Shown here one piece after another: positions 44,016-52,696 of a stretch of 64,000 nucleotides of DNA. The number at the start of each line of letters is the position of its first letter. Positions within the stretch are counted from its first letter, which is position 1. The notes beneath the pieces are model-generated. The model did not search any database. It had not been told where the DNA came from and saw only the letters and a program-made list of their open reading frames with translations. Source of the stretch: HXMU1420-13 sp965601825 (GTDB taxonomy: Bacteria > Bacteroidota > Rhodothermia > Balneolales > Balneolaceae). A program made the position numbers and the translations under genes. The stretch lies in NCBI GenBank assembly GCA_965601825.1, contig OZ271839.1, positions 124,001 through 188,000 on the forward strand, read 5' to 3'.

Positions 44016-47000
44016 TTAATTCAAGTGTATTTCAAGGCCGAGACCCATAAGCTCTCGCAGTAATACCTTGAATGATTCTGGTACGTCTCCATCAGGAAGG
44101 TTTTCACCTTTCACGATGGCTTCATAAACTTTTGAGCGACCTTTCACATCGTCACTCTTCACAGTAAGCATTTCTTTCAAGATGCTGGATGCACCGTATG
44201 CATACAATGCCCAAACTTCCATCTCACCCAGACGTTGACCACCAAACTGAGCTTTACCACCCAATGGTTGCTGTGTAATAAGTGAGTATGGCCCAATAGA
44301 ACGAGAGTGCATCTTATCTTGAACAAGGTGATTTAACTTGATCATATAGATGTATCCAACTGTTGTTTTCTGTGAGAATGGTTCTCCAGAACGACCATCA
44401 ATTAGATTTACTCTACCATCTTGAGGGAGTCCGGCTTCCGCAAGCTTACCTTTAACATCATCCATGCTTGCTCCATCGAAAATTGGAGAAGCAAATGTAG
44501 TTCCCAATTTCTTTGCAGCCCAACCAAGGATTGTTTCATAAATCTGGCCAAGGTTCATACGAGATGGTACACCAAGTGGGTTTAGACAGATATCAACTGG
44601 AGTTCCGTCTTCCATAAATGGCATATCCTCAACAGGTACAATTTTAGCAACAACGCCTTTGTTACCGTGACGACCTGCCATCTTATCACCTACTTGAAGC
44701 TTACGCTTCTTAGCAACATATACTTTTGCTTTTTGGATGATTCCCGGAGGTAGCTCATCTCCAACCTGGATAGCAAATGTTCTACGTTTTGCTTCACTAT
44801 CGATTTCACGACGAAGTTCACGATAGTTGTGGAATAGCAATCTTACATGCTTAACTAATTCCTGATCAGTAGCCCAATCAATGTTCTCATTGATGTTTAC
44901 TGGATCGATTTCTTCGAAGACAGATTTCTTATACTTCTCACCTTTAGGGATTAACTCTACTCGGCTGTAGTTGTAAACACCCGGTGAAGTTTTATCACGA
45001 AGTAAAGAATACATTTTGTCAGCCCACTGCTGATTCAATTCAGCAAGTTTGTTTGCATGACGCTCATGCTCTTGCTCAACACGCTTTTTCTCTTCTTTGC
45101 GGGATACCAACTCATCACGCTTACGGCTGAATAATTTAGTACCAATTACAGTACCGGAAACGCCCGGAGGAGTTTTCAATGATGCATCTTTAACATCACC
45201 AGCTTTATCACCGAAGATTGCTCGAAGTAATTTCTCTTCAGGAGTTGGATCAGTCTCGCCTTTTGGTGTAATCTTACCTACCAAGATATCACCAGGAGCG
45301 ATTTTCGCGCCAACGCGAATCATTCCTCGCTCATTCAAGTTGCGTGTTGCTTCTTCACTAACATTTGGAATTTCACGAGTTAACTCTTCTTCACCACGTT
45401 TTGTATCACGAACTTGTTGCTCGAATTCAGTGATGTGAATAGATGTATAAATATCTTCCTGAACAATTCGCTCACTAATTACAATTGCATCCTCAAAATT
45501 GTAACCTCTCCAAGGCATGAATGCAACTAATAAGTTACGACCTAGTGCAAGCTCACCGCCATCTGTTGAACAACCATCAACAATAGCTTGGCCTTTCTTA
45601 ACTACATCGCCAACCTTCACAATTGGACGTTGGTTAGTGGCTGTATCCTGGTTAGTTCTTGTGAACTTTTCAAGTTTGTAGCTTTTGATACCGCCATCAA
45701 AGTAGCAGTGCTGCTGTAATTCAGTTCTGTCATACTGAACTCGAACTTCTGTTGCACTTACATAAACTACTTTACCGTCAGCTTCCGCAGTAATAATTGC
45801 TCTGGAATCACGCGCTGCACGATGCTCAAGACCGGTACCAACAACTGGTGCTTCAGGTCTTAATAATGGCACAGCTTGACGCTGCATGTTAGATCCCATC
45901 AATGCTCGGTTTGCATCATCATGCTCGATAAACGGAATCAATGCTGCTGCAAGAGAAGTAATCTGGTTTGTAGCAACATCCATATACTCGATTTCATCTA
46001 ATCGGGCTTGAGAATAATTACCTTCACGCATTCTAGAGAACACAGTCTCATTTTTGAACAATCCACTATCATCAATCTCAGCATTAGCCTGAGCGATTAC
46101 AGTTTCATCCTCTTGTTCTGCCGCCAAGTATTCTACGTTGTTGGAAACCTTACCATCTTTCACTTTCCGATAAGGAGTTTCAATAAATCCAAAATCATTC
46201 ACTTTAGCATGCACACACAATGAAGAAATCAAACCAATGTTTGGACCTTCAGGTGTTTCAATCGGGCAAAGACGACCATAATGTGTATAATGAACGTCAC
46301 GAACCTCGAAACCTGCACGCTCACGAGTTAAACCACCAGGACCAAGTGCCGACATACGACGCTTGTGAGTTAACTCAGCAAGTGGATTCGTTTGATCCAT
46401 AAACTGAGATAGCTGGTTTGTACCGAAGAACGTATTAATTACAGATGAAATAGTTCTTGCATTCACAAGATCCTGAGGTGTTAACTGCTCTGCATCGCGA
46501 GAGTTCATTCTCTCTTTGATCGTTCTAGCCATTCTAGCTAAACCAATCGCAAATTGCTGACCTAACTGCTCACCAACAGTTCGAACACGTCTATTACTCA
46601 AATGGTCAATATCATCCACCTGAGATTTTAAGTTCTTAAGACGAATTACTTCGCGGATGATCGCAACGATATCTTCTTTCGTCAGATACTGAACATCAGT
46701 GTTTTCTAAGTGAAGGCGCTTATTAAGTCTGTATCTTCCTACTTCACCTAAATCATATTTTTTATCACTAAAGAAAAGTCTTTCAAGAATTGCTCTTGAA
46801 GTCTCAGGGTCGGGCATCTCACCTGAACGAATTTGCTGGTAAACTTCACCCAAAGCTGAAGTTTCATCCCAAGTAGGATCCTTTCTAAGCGTATTCATTA
46901 CAACTGAACGAGAGGATTCTTCTTCAGTAATTTTTTGAACCAATACTGTTTTTAGTTCAGCATCTTTTAACATTCCGTAATCGTCTTCTGTCAGTTCATG

Positions 47001-47840
47001 ATCTCTTTCGAAGATGATTTTACGGTTTAATGCTTCACTTACTTCACCAGTCTCGTCATCAACAACTTCTTCCATCTCTTCAACAACGATGTTTTGAGCA
47101 AGTCGTTTTCCAACAAGATTCTTAATGTAAGTTGGCTTAGTTCCGAATTTAAGTTCTTCAGATAATTCAAATAGACTTAGTAAGTCTATATCAGTTGAAT
47201 ATCCAAGTGCTCTTAATAAGGTTGTAGCAGGGATCTTTTTCTTTCTGTCGATATACGCCCACAATACGTCGCGTATATCTGTAGTGAATTCAATCCAGCT
47301 TCCTTTGAAAGGAATTACCCTTGCAGAATAAAGTTGGGTCCCATTCGGGTGAATAGATTGTCCGAAGAACACACCAGGAGATCTGTGTAATTGACTTACA
47401 ATTACACGTTCAGCACCATTGATGATAAATGTTCCACGATCTGTCATCCATGGTAAATCACCCAAAAATACTTCCTGTTCGATTGTTTCACTAGCTTCGT
47501 CGCTGTCATCAACCGAAGATAGACGAAGTTTCGCTTTTAATGGAACAGAATAGGTTAACCCACGATCTTGACACTCTTTAATGGTGTAGCGAGGTACATC
47601 CACATTGTAATAAAGAAACTCAAGAATGTGTGTTTCTCTGGTATCTTGGATTGGAAAGTTTTCAAGGAATATTCTTTGTAAACCTTGATTTAGTCTTTCG
47701 TTTGGAGCAATATCGAGTTGTACGAACTTTTCGAACGACTCTAACTGAATATCAAGAAAATCTGGATATTCAAGTACTTGCTTTGTGCGACCAAATGATT
47801 GTCGCGAAGTATTTGGAATGATTTGCATCTTCTGGCTCAA
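44016..47840 (-). CDS. rpoB: DNA-directed RNA polymerase subunit beta
   Basis: 1274-residue beta subunit. The rifampicin-pocket region reads GTNQLSQFMDQTNPL then ELTHKRRMSALGPGGL, with the residues equivalent to E. coli D516, H526 and S531 unchanged, so no resistance allele is seen. GRHGNKGVV and the C-terminal GEMEVWALYAYGAS are typical. The start is TTG (47838-47840) giving MSQKMQII, because AAGGAGAGG (47846-47854) is correctly spaced for it; the ATG four codons later would be about 20 bases from that site. The 128-base spacer from rplL holds two hairpins. Confidence 0.98.
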   Translation of the reverse strand: MSQKMQIIPNTSRQSFGRTKQVLEYPDFLDIQLESFEKFVQLDIAPNERLNQGLQRIFLENFPIQDTRETHILEFLYYNVDVPRYTIKECQDRGLTYSVPLKAKLRLSSVDDSDEASETIEQEVFLGDLPWMTDRGTFIINGAERVIVSQLHRSPGVFFGQSIHPNGTQLYSARVIPFKGSWIEFTTDIRDVLWAYIDRKKKIPATTLLRALGYSTDIDLLSLFELSEELKFGTKPTYIKNLVGKRLAQNIVVEEMEEVVDDETGEVSEALNRKIIFERDHELTEDDYGMLKDAELKTVLVQKITEEESSRSVVMNTLRKDPTWDETSALGEVYQQIRSGEMPDPETSRAILERLFFSDKKYDLGEVGRYRLNKRLHLENTDVQYLTKEDIVAIIREVIRLKNLKSQVDDIDHLSNRRVRTVGEQLGQQFAIGLARMARTIKERMNSRDAEQLTPQDLVNARTISSVINTFFGTNQLSQFMDQTNPLAELTHKRRMSALGPGGLTRERAGFEVRDVHYTHYGRLCPIETPEGPNIGLISSLCVHAKVNDFGFIETPYRKVKDGKVSNNVEYLAAEQEDETVIAQANAEIDDSGLFKNETVFSRMREGNYSQARLDEIEYMDVATNQITSLAAALIPFIEHDDANRALMGSNMQRQAVPLLRPEAPVVGTGLEHRAARDSRAIITAEADGKVVYVSATEVRVQYDRTELQQHCYFDGGIKSYKLEKFTRTNQDTATNQRPIVKVGDVVKKGQAIVDGCSTDGGELALGRNLLVAFMPWRGYNFEDAIVISERIVQEDIYTSIHITEFEQQVRDTKRGEEELTREIPNVSEEATRNLNERGMIRVGAKIAPGDILVGKITPKGETDPTPEEKLLRAIFGDKAGDVKDASLKTPPGVSGTVIGTKLFSRKRDELVSRKEEKKRVEQEHERHANKLAELNQQWADKMYSLLRDKTSPGVYNYSRVELIPKGEKYKKSVFEEIDPVNINENIDWATDQELVKHVRLLFHNYRELRREIDSEAKRRTFAIQVGDELPPGIIQKAKVYVAKKRKLQVGDKMAGRHGNKGVVAKIVPVEDMPFMEDGTPVDICLNPLGVPSRMNLGQIYETILGWAAKKLGTTFASPIFDGASMDDVKGKLAEAGLPQDGRVNLIDGRSGEPFSQKTTVGYIYMIKLNHLVQDKMHSRSIGPYSLITQQPLGGKAQFGGQRLGEMEVWALYAYGASSILKEMLTVKSDDVKGRSKVYEAIVKGENLPDGDVPESFKVLLRELMGLGLEIHLN

Positions 47841-47881
47841 AAGGACCTCTCCTTTTTAGTTTGAAGGGTAAATGGTGAAAA

Positions 47882-47944
47882 GACCTATATTTTAGGTCAG
47901 GGTACATAGACGCCAATAGCCAATACCGTTTTCACGATATTGGC
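47882..47944 (-). promoter_or_regulatory. rplL-rpoB spacer with two hairpins, candidate attenuator/processing site
   Basis: In transcript order: hairpin A, GCCAATATCG/CGGTATTGGC with a six-base loop (47919-47944), which has no T-run; then hairpin B, GACCTA/TAGGTC with a five-base loop (47882-47898), followed directly by TTTT. Hairpin B looks like a weak terminator that could reduce polymerase-subunit expression relative to L12, as the rplL-rpoB attenuator does in E. coli. Hairpin A could be an RNase processing site. Confidence 0.5.
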
Positions 47945-47968
47945 TTCCAGCGATTTTTAACGAAAAGA

Positions 47969-48349
47969 TTACTTGAGCTCTACAGTAGCTCCAGCTTCTT
48001 CAAGCTTGTTCTTGATCTCTTCAGCTTCTTCTTTAGACGCAGCTTCTTTTACTGTATTAGGAGCACCATCTACTAATTCTTTAGCTTCTTTCAAGCCAAG
48101 ACCAGTTATTCCACGTACTTCTTTAATAACAGCGATTTTCTTAGCGCCAGCAGAAGTAAGTACTACATCAAATTCAGTCTGCTCTTCAGCAGTACCACCA
48201 GCTTCACCACCGCCAGCAGGGCCAGCAACTGCAACAGCTGCAGCTGCAGGTTTGATGTCGTAATCTTCTTCAAGAACTTTTGCAAGTTCGTTTGCTTCTT
48301 TGATAGTTAAGTTAACTAGCTGTTCTGCTAATTCTTTAACGTCAGCCAT
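47969..48349 (-). CDS. rplL: 50S ribosomal protein L7/L12
   Basis: 126-residue stalk protein L7/L12. An N-terminal dimerisation helix (1-35) is followed by an Ala/Gly-rich hinge (PAAAAVAVAGPAGGG near 33-48) and the C-terminal factor-binding domain with KKIAVIKEVRGITGLGLKEAK and VDGAP. It recruits elongation factors to the ribosome, bound by L10, which is encoded just upstream. A good ribosome site GGAG lies 7 bases before the ATG, in line with the several copies of L12 made per ribosome. Confidence 0.97.
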   Translation of the reverse strand: MADVKELAEQLVNLTIKEANELAKVLEEDYDIKPAAAAVAVAGPAGGGEAGGTAEEQTEFDVVLTSAGAKKIAVIKEVRGITGLGLKEAKELVDGAPNTVKEAASKEEAEEIKNKLEEAGATVELK

Positions 48350-48397
48350 TTTATATCTCCAGTTGTTTTGTAAGTAATTTCTTTGATTAAATAAGGG

Positions 48398-48919
48398 TTA
48401 GTTTTCGCCTTTTTCAGCGATGGTTTTCACAGCACCTACGATGTTAGAACCTTGCGCATTTAGTGCACCAACTACATTGTTGATTGGCGCCATTAGTAAT
48501 CCAAGAACATCACCGATGATTTCATTCTTAGATTTCATTGCTGCAAGTGCATCAAGTTTGTCTTCACCAAAATATTCGCCGTCAATGATAGCAGCTTTGA
48601 ATTCTGGCTTTTTATTATCCTTGATAAAGTCCTTTAACACCTTTGCTGGTGCAGACAACTCTTCTTCTACAAATGCGAAGCCATTTTGCTGGTTTAGAGT
48701 CGGAATGATATCGTCATATCCTCCAACCTCTTCCATCGCAAGCTTCATAAGTTTATTCTTGTACACTTTGAAGAAGACATTTCCCTTACGGAATGCTCCA
48801 CGCAGTTGGTTAGCTTCATCAACAGACATTCCTGAGTAATTAGCGATGTACACCGCATTTGATTTCTTCAGGTTTTCTGTGATTTCATCTAAAACTGCTC
48901 GCTTTTCTGCTGTAGGCAT
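48398..48919 (-). CDS. rplJ: 50S ribosomal protein L10
   Basis: 173-residue L10, the base of the L12 stalk. The N-terminal rRNA-binding domain (1-105, SNAVYIANYSGMSVDEANQLR) is followed by the C-terminal helix that holds L12 dimers. AGGAGG lies about 8 bases ahead of the ATG. Only 13 bases separate it from rplA, so the usual L10 leader that mediates autoregulation does not fit in this spacer. Confidence 0.97.
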   Translation of the reverse strand: MPTAEKRAVLDEITENLKKSNAVYIANYSGMSVDEANQLRGAFRKGNVFFKVYKNKLMKLAMEEVGGYDDIIPTLNQQNGFAFVEEELSAPAKVLKDFIKDNKKPEFKAAIIDGEYFGEDKLDALAAMKSKNEIIGDVLGLLMAPINNVVGALNAQGSNIVGAVKTIAEKGEN

Positions 48920-48932
48920 ATCTTAATTCCTC

Positions 48933-49634
48933 CTAGTTAAGGGATGTAACTGCGGTTCTGCTTACAGGTATGCTTGGTCCCATCGTAGAACTTAGGTATA
49001 CGCTTTTCACGTAAACACCTTTTGCTGATGATGGCTTAAGTCGCATCACTGTTTGGAAAAATGCTTCTGCATTTTCTTTCAAGTCGGTAGATTTGAAGCT
49101 TACCTTACCGATTGCTGTATGAAGGATTCCGGTTTTATCAACTCGGAAATCAATCTGTCCAGCTTTTACTTGTTTAACAGCTGCTGCAACGTCCATCGTA
49201 ACAGTTCCACTTTTAGGATTTGGCATTAAACCTCGGGGGCCGAGAAAACGACCTAGCTTACCGAGTTTACCCATCACATCTGGTGTAGCAATTATCACAT
49301 CGATATCTGCCCAACCACTTTCAATTTGTGCAATGTAATCATCAAGCCCAACATGATCGGCTCCGGCTTCTTTCGCTTCTGCTTGCTTACTCTCATTTAC
49401 AAGAGCCAAAACCTTAACTTCTTTACCGGTACCATGAGGTAAACTCACTGTACCACGCACCATTTGATCAGCATGTCGAGGATCAACACCCAAACGGATG
49501 TCAACGTCAACTGATGCATCAAAACTGGTTGTAGAGGTTTTGATTACAAGATCACAAGCTTCTTCCAAAGAGTATTCCATCTCCGGATTAATCATCGCCA
49601 AAGCTGCTTGATATTTCTTTCCTTTTTTCGCCAT
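48933..49634 (-). CDS. rplA: 50S ribosomal protein L1
   Basis: 233-residue L1 of the large-subunit L1 stalk. Typical motifs: DVDIRLGVDPRHADQMVRG, VIATPDVMGKLGKLGR, LGPRGLMPNPKSGTV, with FRVDKTGILH later. In many bacteria L1 also binds its own mRNA to repress rplK-rplA. It follows rplK by 13 bases. Confidence 0.97.
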   Translation of the reverse strand: MAKKGKKYQAALAMINPEMEYSLEEACDLVIKTSTTSFDASVDVDIRLGVDPRHADQMVRGTVSLPHGTGKEVKVLALVNESKQAEAKEAGADHVGLDDYIAQIESGWADIDVIIATPDVMGKLGKLGRFLGPRGLMPNPKSGTVTMDVAAAVKQVKAGQIDFRVDKTGILHTAIGKVSFKSTDLKENAEAFFQTVMRLKPSSAKGVYVKSVYLSSTMGPSIPVSRTAVTSLN

Positions 49635-49647
49635 AGGTATAATTCCT

Positions 49648-50079
49648 TTAAACGTCGCGATTTACTCTAAGACCCATACTACGAGCCGTGCCGGCAATCA
49701 TTTCTGCAGCAGCTTCAACGTCGAACGCATTTAAGTCCTCCATTTTCTCCTGCGCAATTTCCTTGCACTGGCTCCAGGTTACCGTCCCCACTTTAGCGCG
49801 GTTTGGTTCACCTGAACCGGATTTGATCTTCGCTGCTTGTTTTAAAAGTACTGGTGCTGGTGGAGTCTTTGTTTTGAATGTAAAAGACTTATCAGCGAAT
49901 ACAGTAATTTCAACAGGAATTACAGTTCCGGTCTTGTCCTGAGTCTTAGCATTAAAGGCTTTACAAAACTCCATAATATTGATACCAGCCTGGCCTAATG
50001 CCGGACCTACCGGAGGCGCAGGATTAGCCTGGCCACCAACAATTTGGAGCTTCAGGATTCTTTCAACTTTCTTAGCCAT
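49648..50079 (-). CDS. rplK: 50S ribosomal protein L11
   Basis: 143-residue L11 of the GTPase-associated centre. N-terminal domain with GGQANPAPPVGPALGQAGIN, the proline-rich thiostrepton-site region, and C-terminal rRNA-binding domain ending in GTARSMGL. It lies 76 bases downstream of nusG; this gap contains a TATAAT-like sequence but no convincing -35, so an internal promoter is possible but unproven. Confidence 0.97.
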   Translation of the reverse strand: MAKKVERILKLQIVGGQANPAPPVGPALGQAGINIMEFCKAFNAKTQDKTGTVIPVEITVFADKSFTFKTKTPPAPVLLKQAAKIKSGSGEPNRAKVGTVTWSQCKEIAQEKMEDLNAFDVEAAAEMIAGTARSMGLRVNRDV

Positions 50080-50155
50080 GGATTCTCAGGATCCTATTCT
50101 AATTATATAACTTCAGTTTATCGCGTAATAGCTAGTTTGCATCAACTAGGTTCTT

Positions 50156-50713
50156 TTATGCAGTGGACTCAACCTGGTTTACATCCACCTCAACCGGAGT
50201 ACGTCTACCGAAAATGCTCACCAAAACACGGAGCTTCAATTTATCGGCATTTACTTCCTGTACAGTTCCATCAAAATCTTTAAATGGACCAGAGATTACT
50301 TTCACTAAATCTCCTTCACTGTATGGAATATCTACATTCCGGACTTCGTCACCTGCTTCAAGCACTCTACCAATGATGCGTTTGACTTCGTGCTTCTTAA
50401 GAGGTGTTGGCACCAGTTGTTCTTTTCCAACTTTTAGAAAACCTAAACAAGAAGGTGCACTTTGTATGAGGTTGTTAACTTCCTCATCATAATGAGTATT
50501 AAGTAAAATATATCCTGGGAAGAAATTCTTTTCCCTGGTACGTTTTTTTCCTCCACGAATTTCAACAACCGTTTCTGTTGGTACCAAAACCTCTAAAATT
50601 TTGTCACCAAGGTCTTGATCTTCAATTTCTCTGTCGAGGAATTCTTTTACTTTTTTCTCATGGCTGGAAAAGCATCGAACCACATACCAACCATGTTCTA
50701 ATTCTTTACTCAT
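50156..50713 (-). CDS. nusG: transcription termination/antitermination factor NusG
   Basis: 185-residue NusG. The NGN domain (1-125) starts with GWYVVRCFSSHEKKV and has FFPGYILLN; the KOW motif is in the C-terminal domain (EGDLVKVISGPFKDFDGTVQEV). It binds RNA polymerase beta' and links it to Rho or ribosomes. Its ATG overlaps the secE stop codon by one base (TAATG), so the two are translationally coupled, as in most bacteria. Confidence 0.96.
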   Translation of the reverse strand: MSKELEHGWYVVRCFSSHEKKVKEFLDREIEDQDLGDKILEVLVPTETVVEIRGGKKRTREKNFFPGYILLNTHYDEEVNNLIQSAPSCLGFLKVGKEQLVPTPLKKHEVKRIIGRVLEAGDEVRNVDIPYSEGDLVKVISGPFKDFDGTVQEVNADKLKLRVLVSIFGRRTPVEVDVNQVESTA

Positions 50714-50895
50714 TATCTATATATAGCTTCAAGTACTGTGCTGTATAATTGATCTACACCAAAAATAAATGCAGACAGTATTATCGAGAACACAACCACA
50801 ATGATGGTGTTATCAATCAATTCTTGTTGTGTTGGCCAGCTGACTTTCTTGAATTCAGCAACCACGCTCTCGAAAAAATTACTAAGCTTTTCCAT
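50713..50895 (-). CDS. secE: preprotein translocase subunit SecE
   Basis: 60-residue single-helix SecE, part of the SecYEG channel. An amphipathic N-terminal helix with VAEFKKVSWPTQQEL, the family signature, precedes one membrane helix (about 30-50). The ATG at 50895 is chosen; the frame continues upstream only through the tRNA-Trp gene, so that extension is not coding. Confidence 0.95.
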   Translation of the reverse strand: MEKLSNFFESVVAEFKKVSWPTQQELIDNTIIVVVFSIILSAFIFGVDQLYSTVLEAIYR

Positions 50896-50911
50896 ATCAA
50901 TTTTTAGTTTG

Positions 50912-50984
50912 CACGGGCGGAGAGACTCGAACTCCCGACACCTGGTTTTGGAGACCAGTGCTCTACCAACTGAGCTACGCCCGT
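50912..50984 (-). tRNA. tRNA-Trp (CCA anticodon)
   Basis: Minus-strand cloverleaf: acceptor ACGGGCG/CGCCCGT, discriminator G, D arm GCTC/GAGC, anticodon stem CTGGT/ACCAG with loop CTCCAAA (anticodon CCA), T stem GGGAG-type with loop TTCGAGT. CCA tail not encoded. It lies between tuf and secE, 16 bases ahead of the secE start, a common place for tRNA-Trp. Confidence 0.96.
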
Positions 50985-51053
50985 TTATACACACAAGAGT
51001 AGGCAGCATAGCTACCTACTCTAAGTGTCTAAACTTATGTGTTAAATCTTAGC

Positions 51054-52241
51054 TTAATCTAAGATTTTAGTTACCACACCGGCTCCTACGGTACGCCCAC
51101 CCTCGCGGATCGCAAAACGCAGACCTTCTTCCATCGCCACCGGCTGAATTAACTCCACGTTCAACTTCACGTTGTCACCAGGCATCACCATCTCCACACC
51201 ACTCGGCAGCTCACACGCTCCCGTTACATCCGTGGTACGGAAATAGAACTGCGGACGGTATCCCTTGAAGAATGGAGTGTGACGTCCACCTTCGTCTTTG
51301 CTCAGCACGTACACCTCGCACTCAAATTTCTTGTGAGGAGTGATTGAACCAGGCTTACATAGTACCATTCCACGCTGGATATCATCCTTGTTGATCCCAC
51401 GTAGCAAGATACCCGCATTGTCGCCTGCCTCACCTTGGTCTAGAAGACGACGGAACATCTCAATACCGGTTACTACACTCTTCATTGGCTCTTCGATGAT
51501 CCCAACGATTTCCACTTCCTCGTTGATCTTGATCACCCCACGCTCGATACGACCTGTAGCTACTGTTCCACGACCCGTGATTGAGAATACATCCTCAACA
51601 GGCATTAGGAACGGCTTGTCTACATCACGCTCCGGCGTTGGAATCGTCTCATCCACAGCAGCAATCAATTCTACTACTTTCTCTTCCCATTGCGCCTCGC
51701 CGTTGAGTGCGCCAAGAGCTGAACCCTGGATCACAGGAATGTCATCACCATCGAACTCGTAGCTAGATAGCAGCTCACGAACTTCAAGCTCTACCAGCTC
51801 CAGAAGCTCCTCGTCGTCTACTAAGTCCACTTTGTTCATGAATACCACGATTTGAGGTACACCCACCTGACGAGCAAGAAGGATATGCTCACGCGTCTGT
51901 GGCATAGGACCATCAGTAGCAGCCACTACAAGGATAGCACCGTCCATCTGAGCCGCTCCCGTTACCATGTTCTTCACATAGTCAGCGTGACCCGGGCAGT
52001 CTACGTGTGCGTAGTGACGCACTTCACTCTCATATTCCACGTGCGCCGTAGCGATGGTAATCCCGCGCTCGCGCTCCTCCGGAGCATTATCAATCTGGTC
52101 GAAAGCTTGCGCTTCCCCACCCCAGGTTTTCGCCATTACCGAGGTAATGGCAGCCGTTAAGGTTGTCTTACCATGATCTACGTGGCCAATAGTGCCCACA
52201 TTCACATGTGGCTTGGTGCGTTGAAAGGTCTCTTTTGCCAT
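51054..52241 (-). CDS. tuf: translation elongation factor Tu
   Basis: 395-residue EF-Tu delivering aminoacyl-tRNA to the ribosome. G-domain motifs: GHVDHGKT (G1), DCPGHADYVKNMVTGAAQMD (G3), NKVD (G4), then the two beta-barrel domains with GRGTVATGRIERG and GGRTVGAGVVT at the C-terminus. Base composition is clearly richer in G+C than the neighbours (for example 34 of 60 bases in 51061-51120), and codon choice is strongly biased, as expected for a very highly expressed gene. It sits between four tRNA genes and tRNA-Trp. Confidence 0.98.
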   Translation of the reverse strand: MAKETFQRTKPHVNVGTIGHVDHGKTTLTAAITSVMAKTWGGEAQAFDQIDNAPEERERGITIATAHVEYESEVRHYAHVDCPGHADYVKNMVTGAAQMDGAILVVAATDGPMPQTREHILLARQVGVPQIVVFMNKVDLVDDEELLELVELEVRELLSSYEFDGDDIPVIQGSALGALNGEAQWEEKVVELIAAVDETIPTPERDVDKPFLMPVEDVFSITGRGTVATGRIERGVIKINEEVEIVGIIEEPMKSVVTGIEMFRRLLDQGEAGDNAGILLRGINKDDIQRGMVLCKPGSITPHKKFECEVYVLSKDEGGRHTPFFKGYRPQFYFRTTDVTGACELPSGVEMVMPGDNVKLNVELIQPVAMEEGLRFAIREGGRTVGAGVVTKILD

Positions 52242-52288
52242 TTTCTAAATGTGTTATTAAGTAAAGTTTAAAAAAGTTTTTTCCAATG

Positions 52289-52360
<72 letters not shown>

Positions 52361-52367
52361 TTGGTTG

Positions 52368-52440
52368 AGCGAGCGACCGGGATCGAACCGGCAACATTCA
52401 GCTTGGAAGGCTGACACTCTACCAATTGAGTTACGCTCGC
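52368..52440 (-). tRNA. tRNA-Gly (TCC anticodon)
   Basis: Acceptor GCGAGCG/CGCTCGC, discriminator T, anticodon stem TCAGC/GCTGA with loop CTTCCAA (anticodon TCC), T stem GCCGG/CCGGT with loop TTCGATC. CCA not encoded. Seven bases separate it from tRNA-Thr(GGT). Confidence 0.96.
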
Positions 52441-52450
52441 AGTAAAATTG

Positions 52451-52533
52451 TGGGGAGAGCAGGATTCGAACCTACGAAGTCGTAAGACAACAGATTTACA
52501 GTCTGCCCCAGTTGGCCGCTTTGGTATCTCCCC
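52451..52533 (-). tRNA. tRNA-Tyr (GTA anticodon)
   Basis: 83-base tRNA with a long variable arm, as expected for bacterial tRNA-Tyr. Acceptor GGGGAGA/TCTCCCC, discriminator A, anticodon stem CAGAC-type with loop containing TGTAAA (anticodon GTA), T loop TTCGAAT. CCA not encoded. Confidence 0.96.
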
Positions 52534-52546
52534 TTTCCACATCAAG

Positions 52547-52619
52547 AGCCAGTGACCGGATTCGAACCGATGACCGACGGTTTACAAAACCGTTGCTCTA
52601 CCAACTGAGCTACACTGGC
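52547..52619 (-). tRNA. tRNA-Thr (TGT anticodon)
   Basis: Acceptor GCCAGTG/CACTGGC, discriminator T, D arm GCTC/GAGC, anticodon stem ACGGT/ACCGT with loop TTTGTAA (anticodon TGT), T loop TTCGAAT. First gene of the operon, just after the promoter at 52638-52666. Confidence 0.96.
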
Positions 52620-52637
52620 TTTTTGCGAAAGACTTAA

Positions 52638-52666
52638 AAAATACCCATCAATCTAAAAATTGTCAA
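52638..52666 (-). promoter_or_regulatory. promoter of the tRNA-tuf-secE-nusG operon
   Basis: On the minus strand TTGACA (complement of 52661-52666), 17 bases, then TATTTT (complement of 52638-52643). A perfect -35 box with ideal spacing, about 10 bases ahead of the expected transcript start and 19 bases before the first tRNA. It lies in the gap between dedA and the tRNA cluster. Confidence 0.65.
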
Positions 52667-52696
52667 CATTTGGTTACACAAAAATTTCTTTTTCAT

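Noticed and set aside
50896..51009. secE frame extending upstream to 51009
   Set aside because: The extension is the tRNA-Trp gene read in frame; SecE starts at its usual MEKLSNFFESV position.
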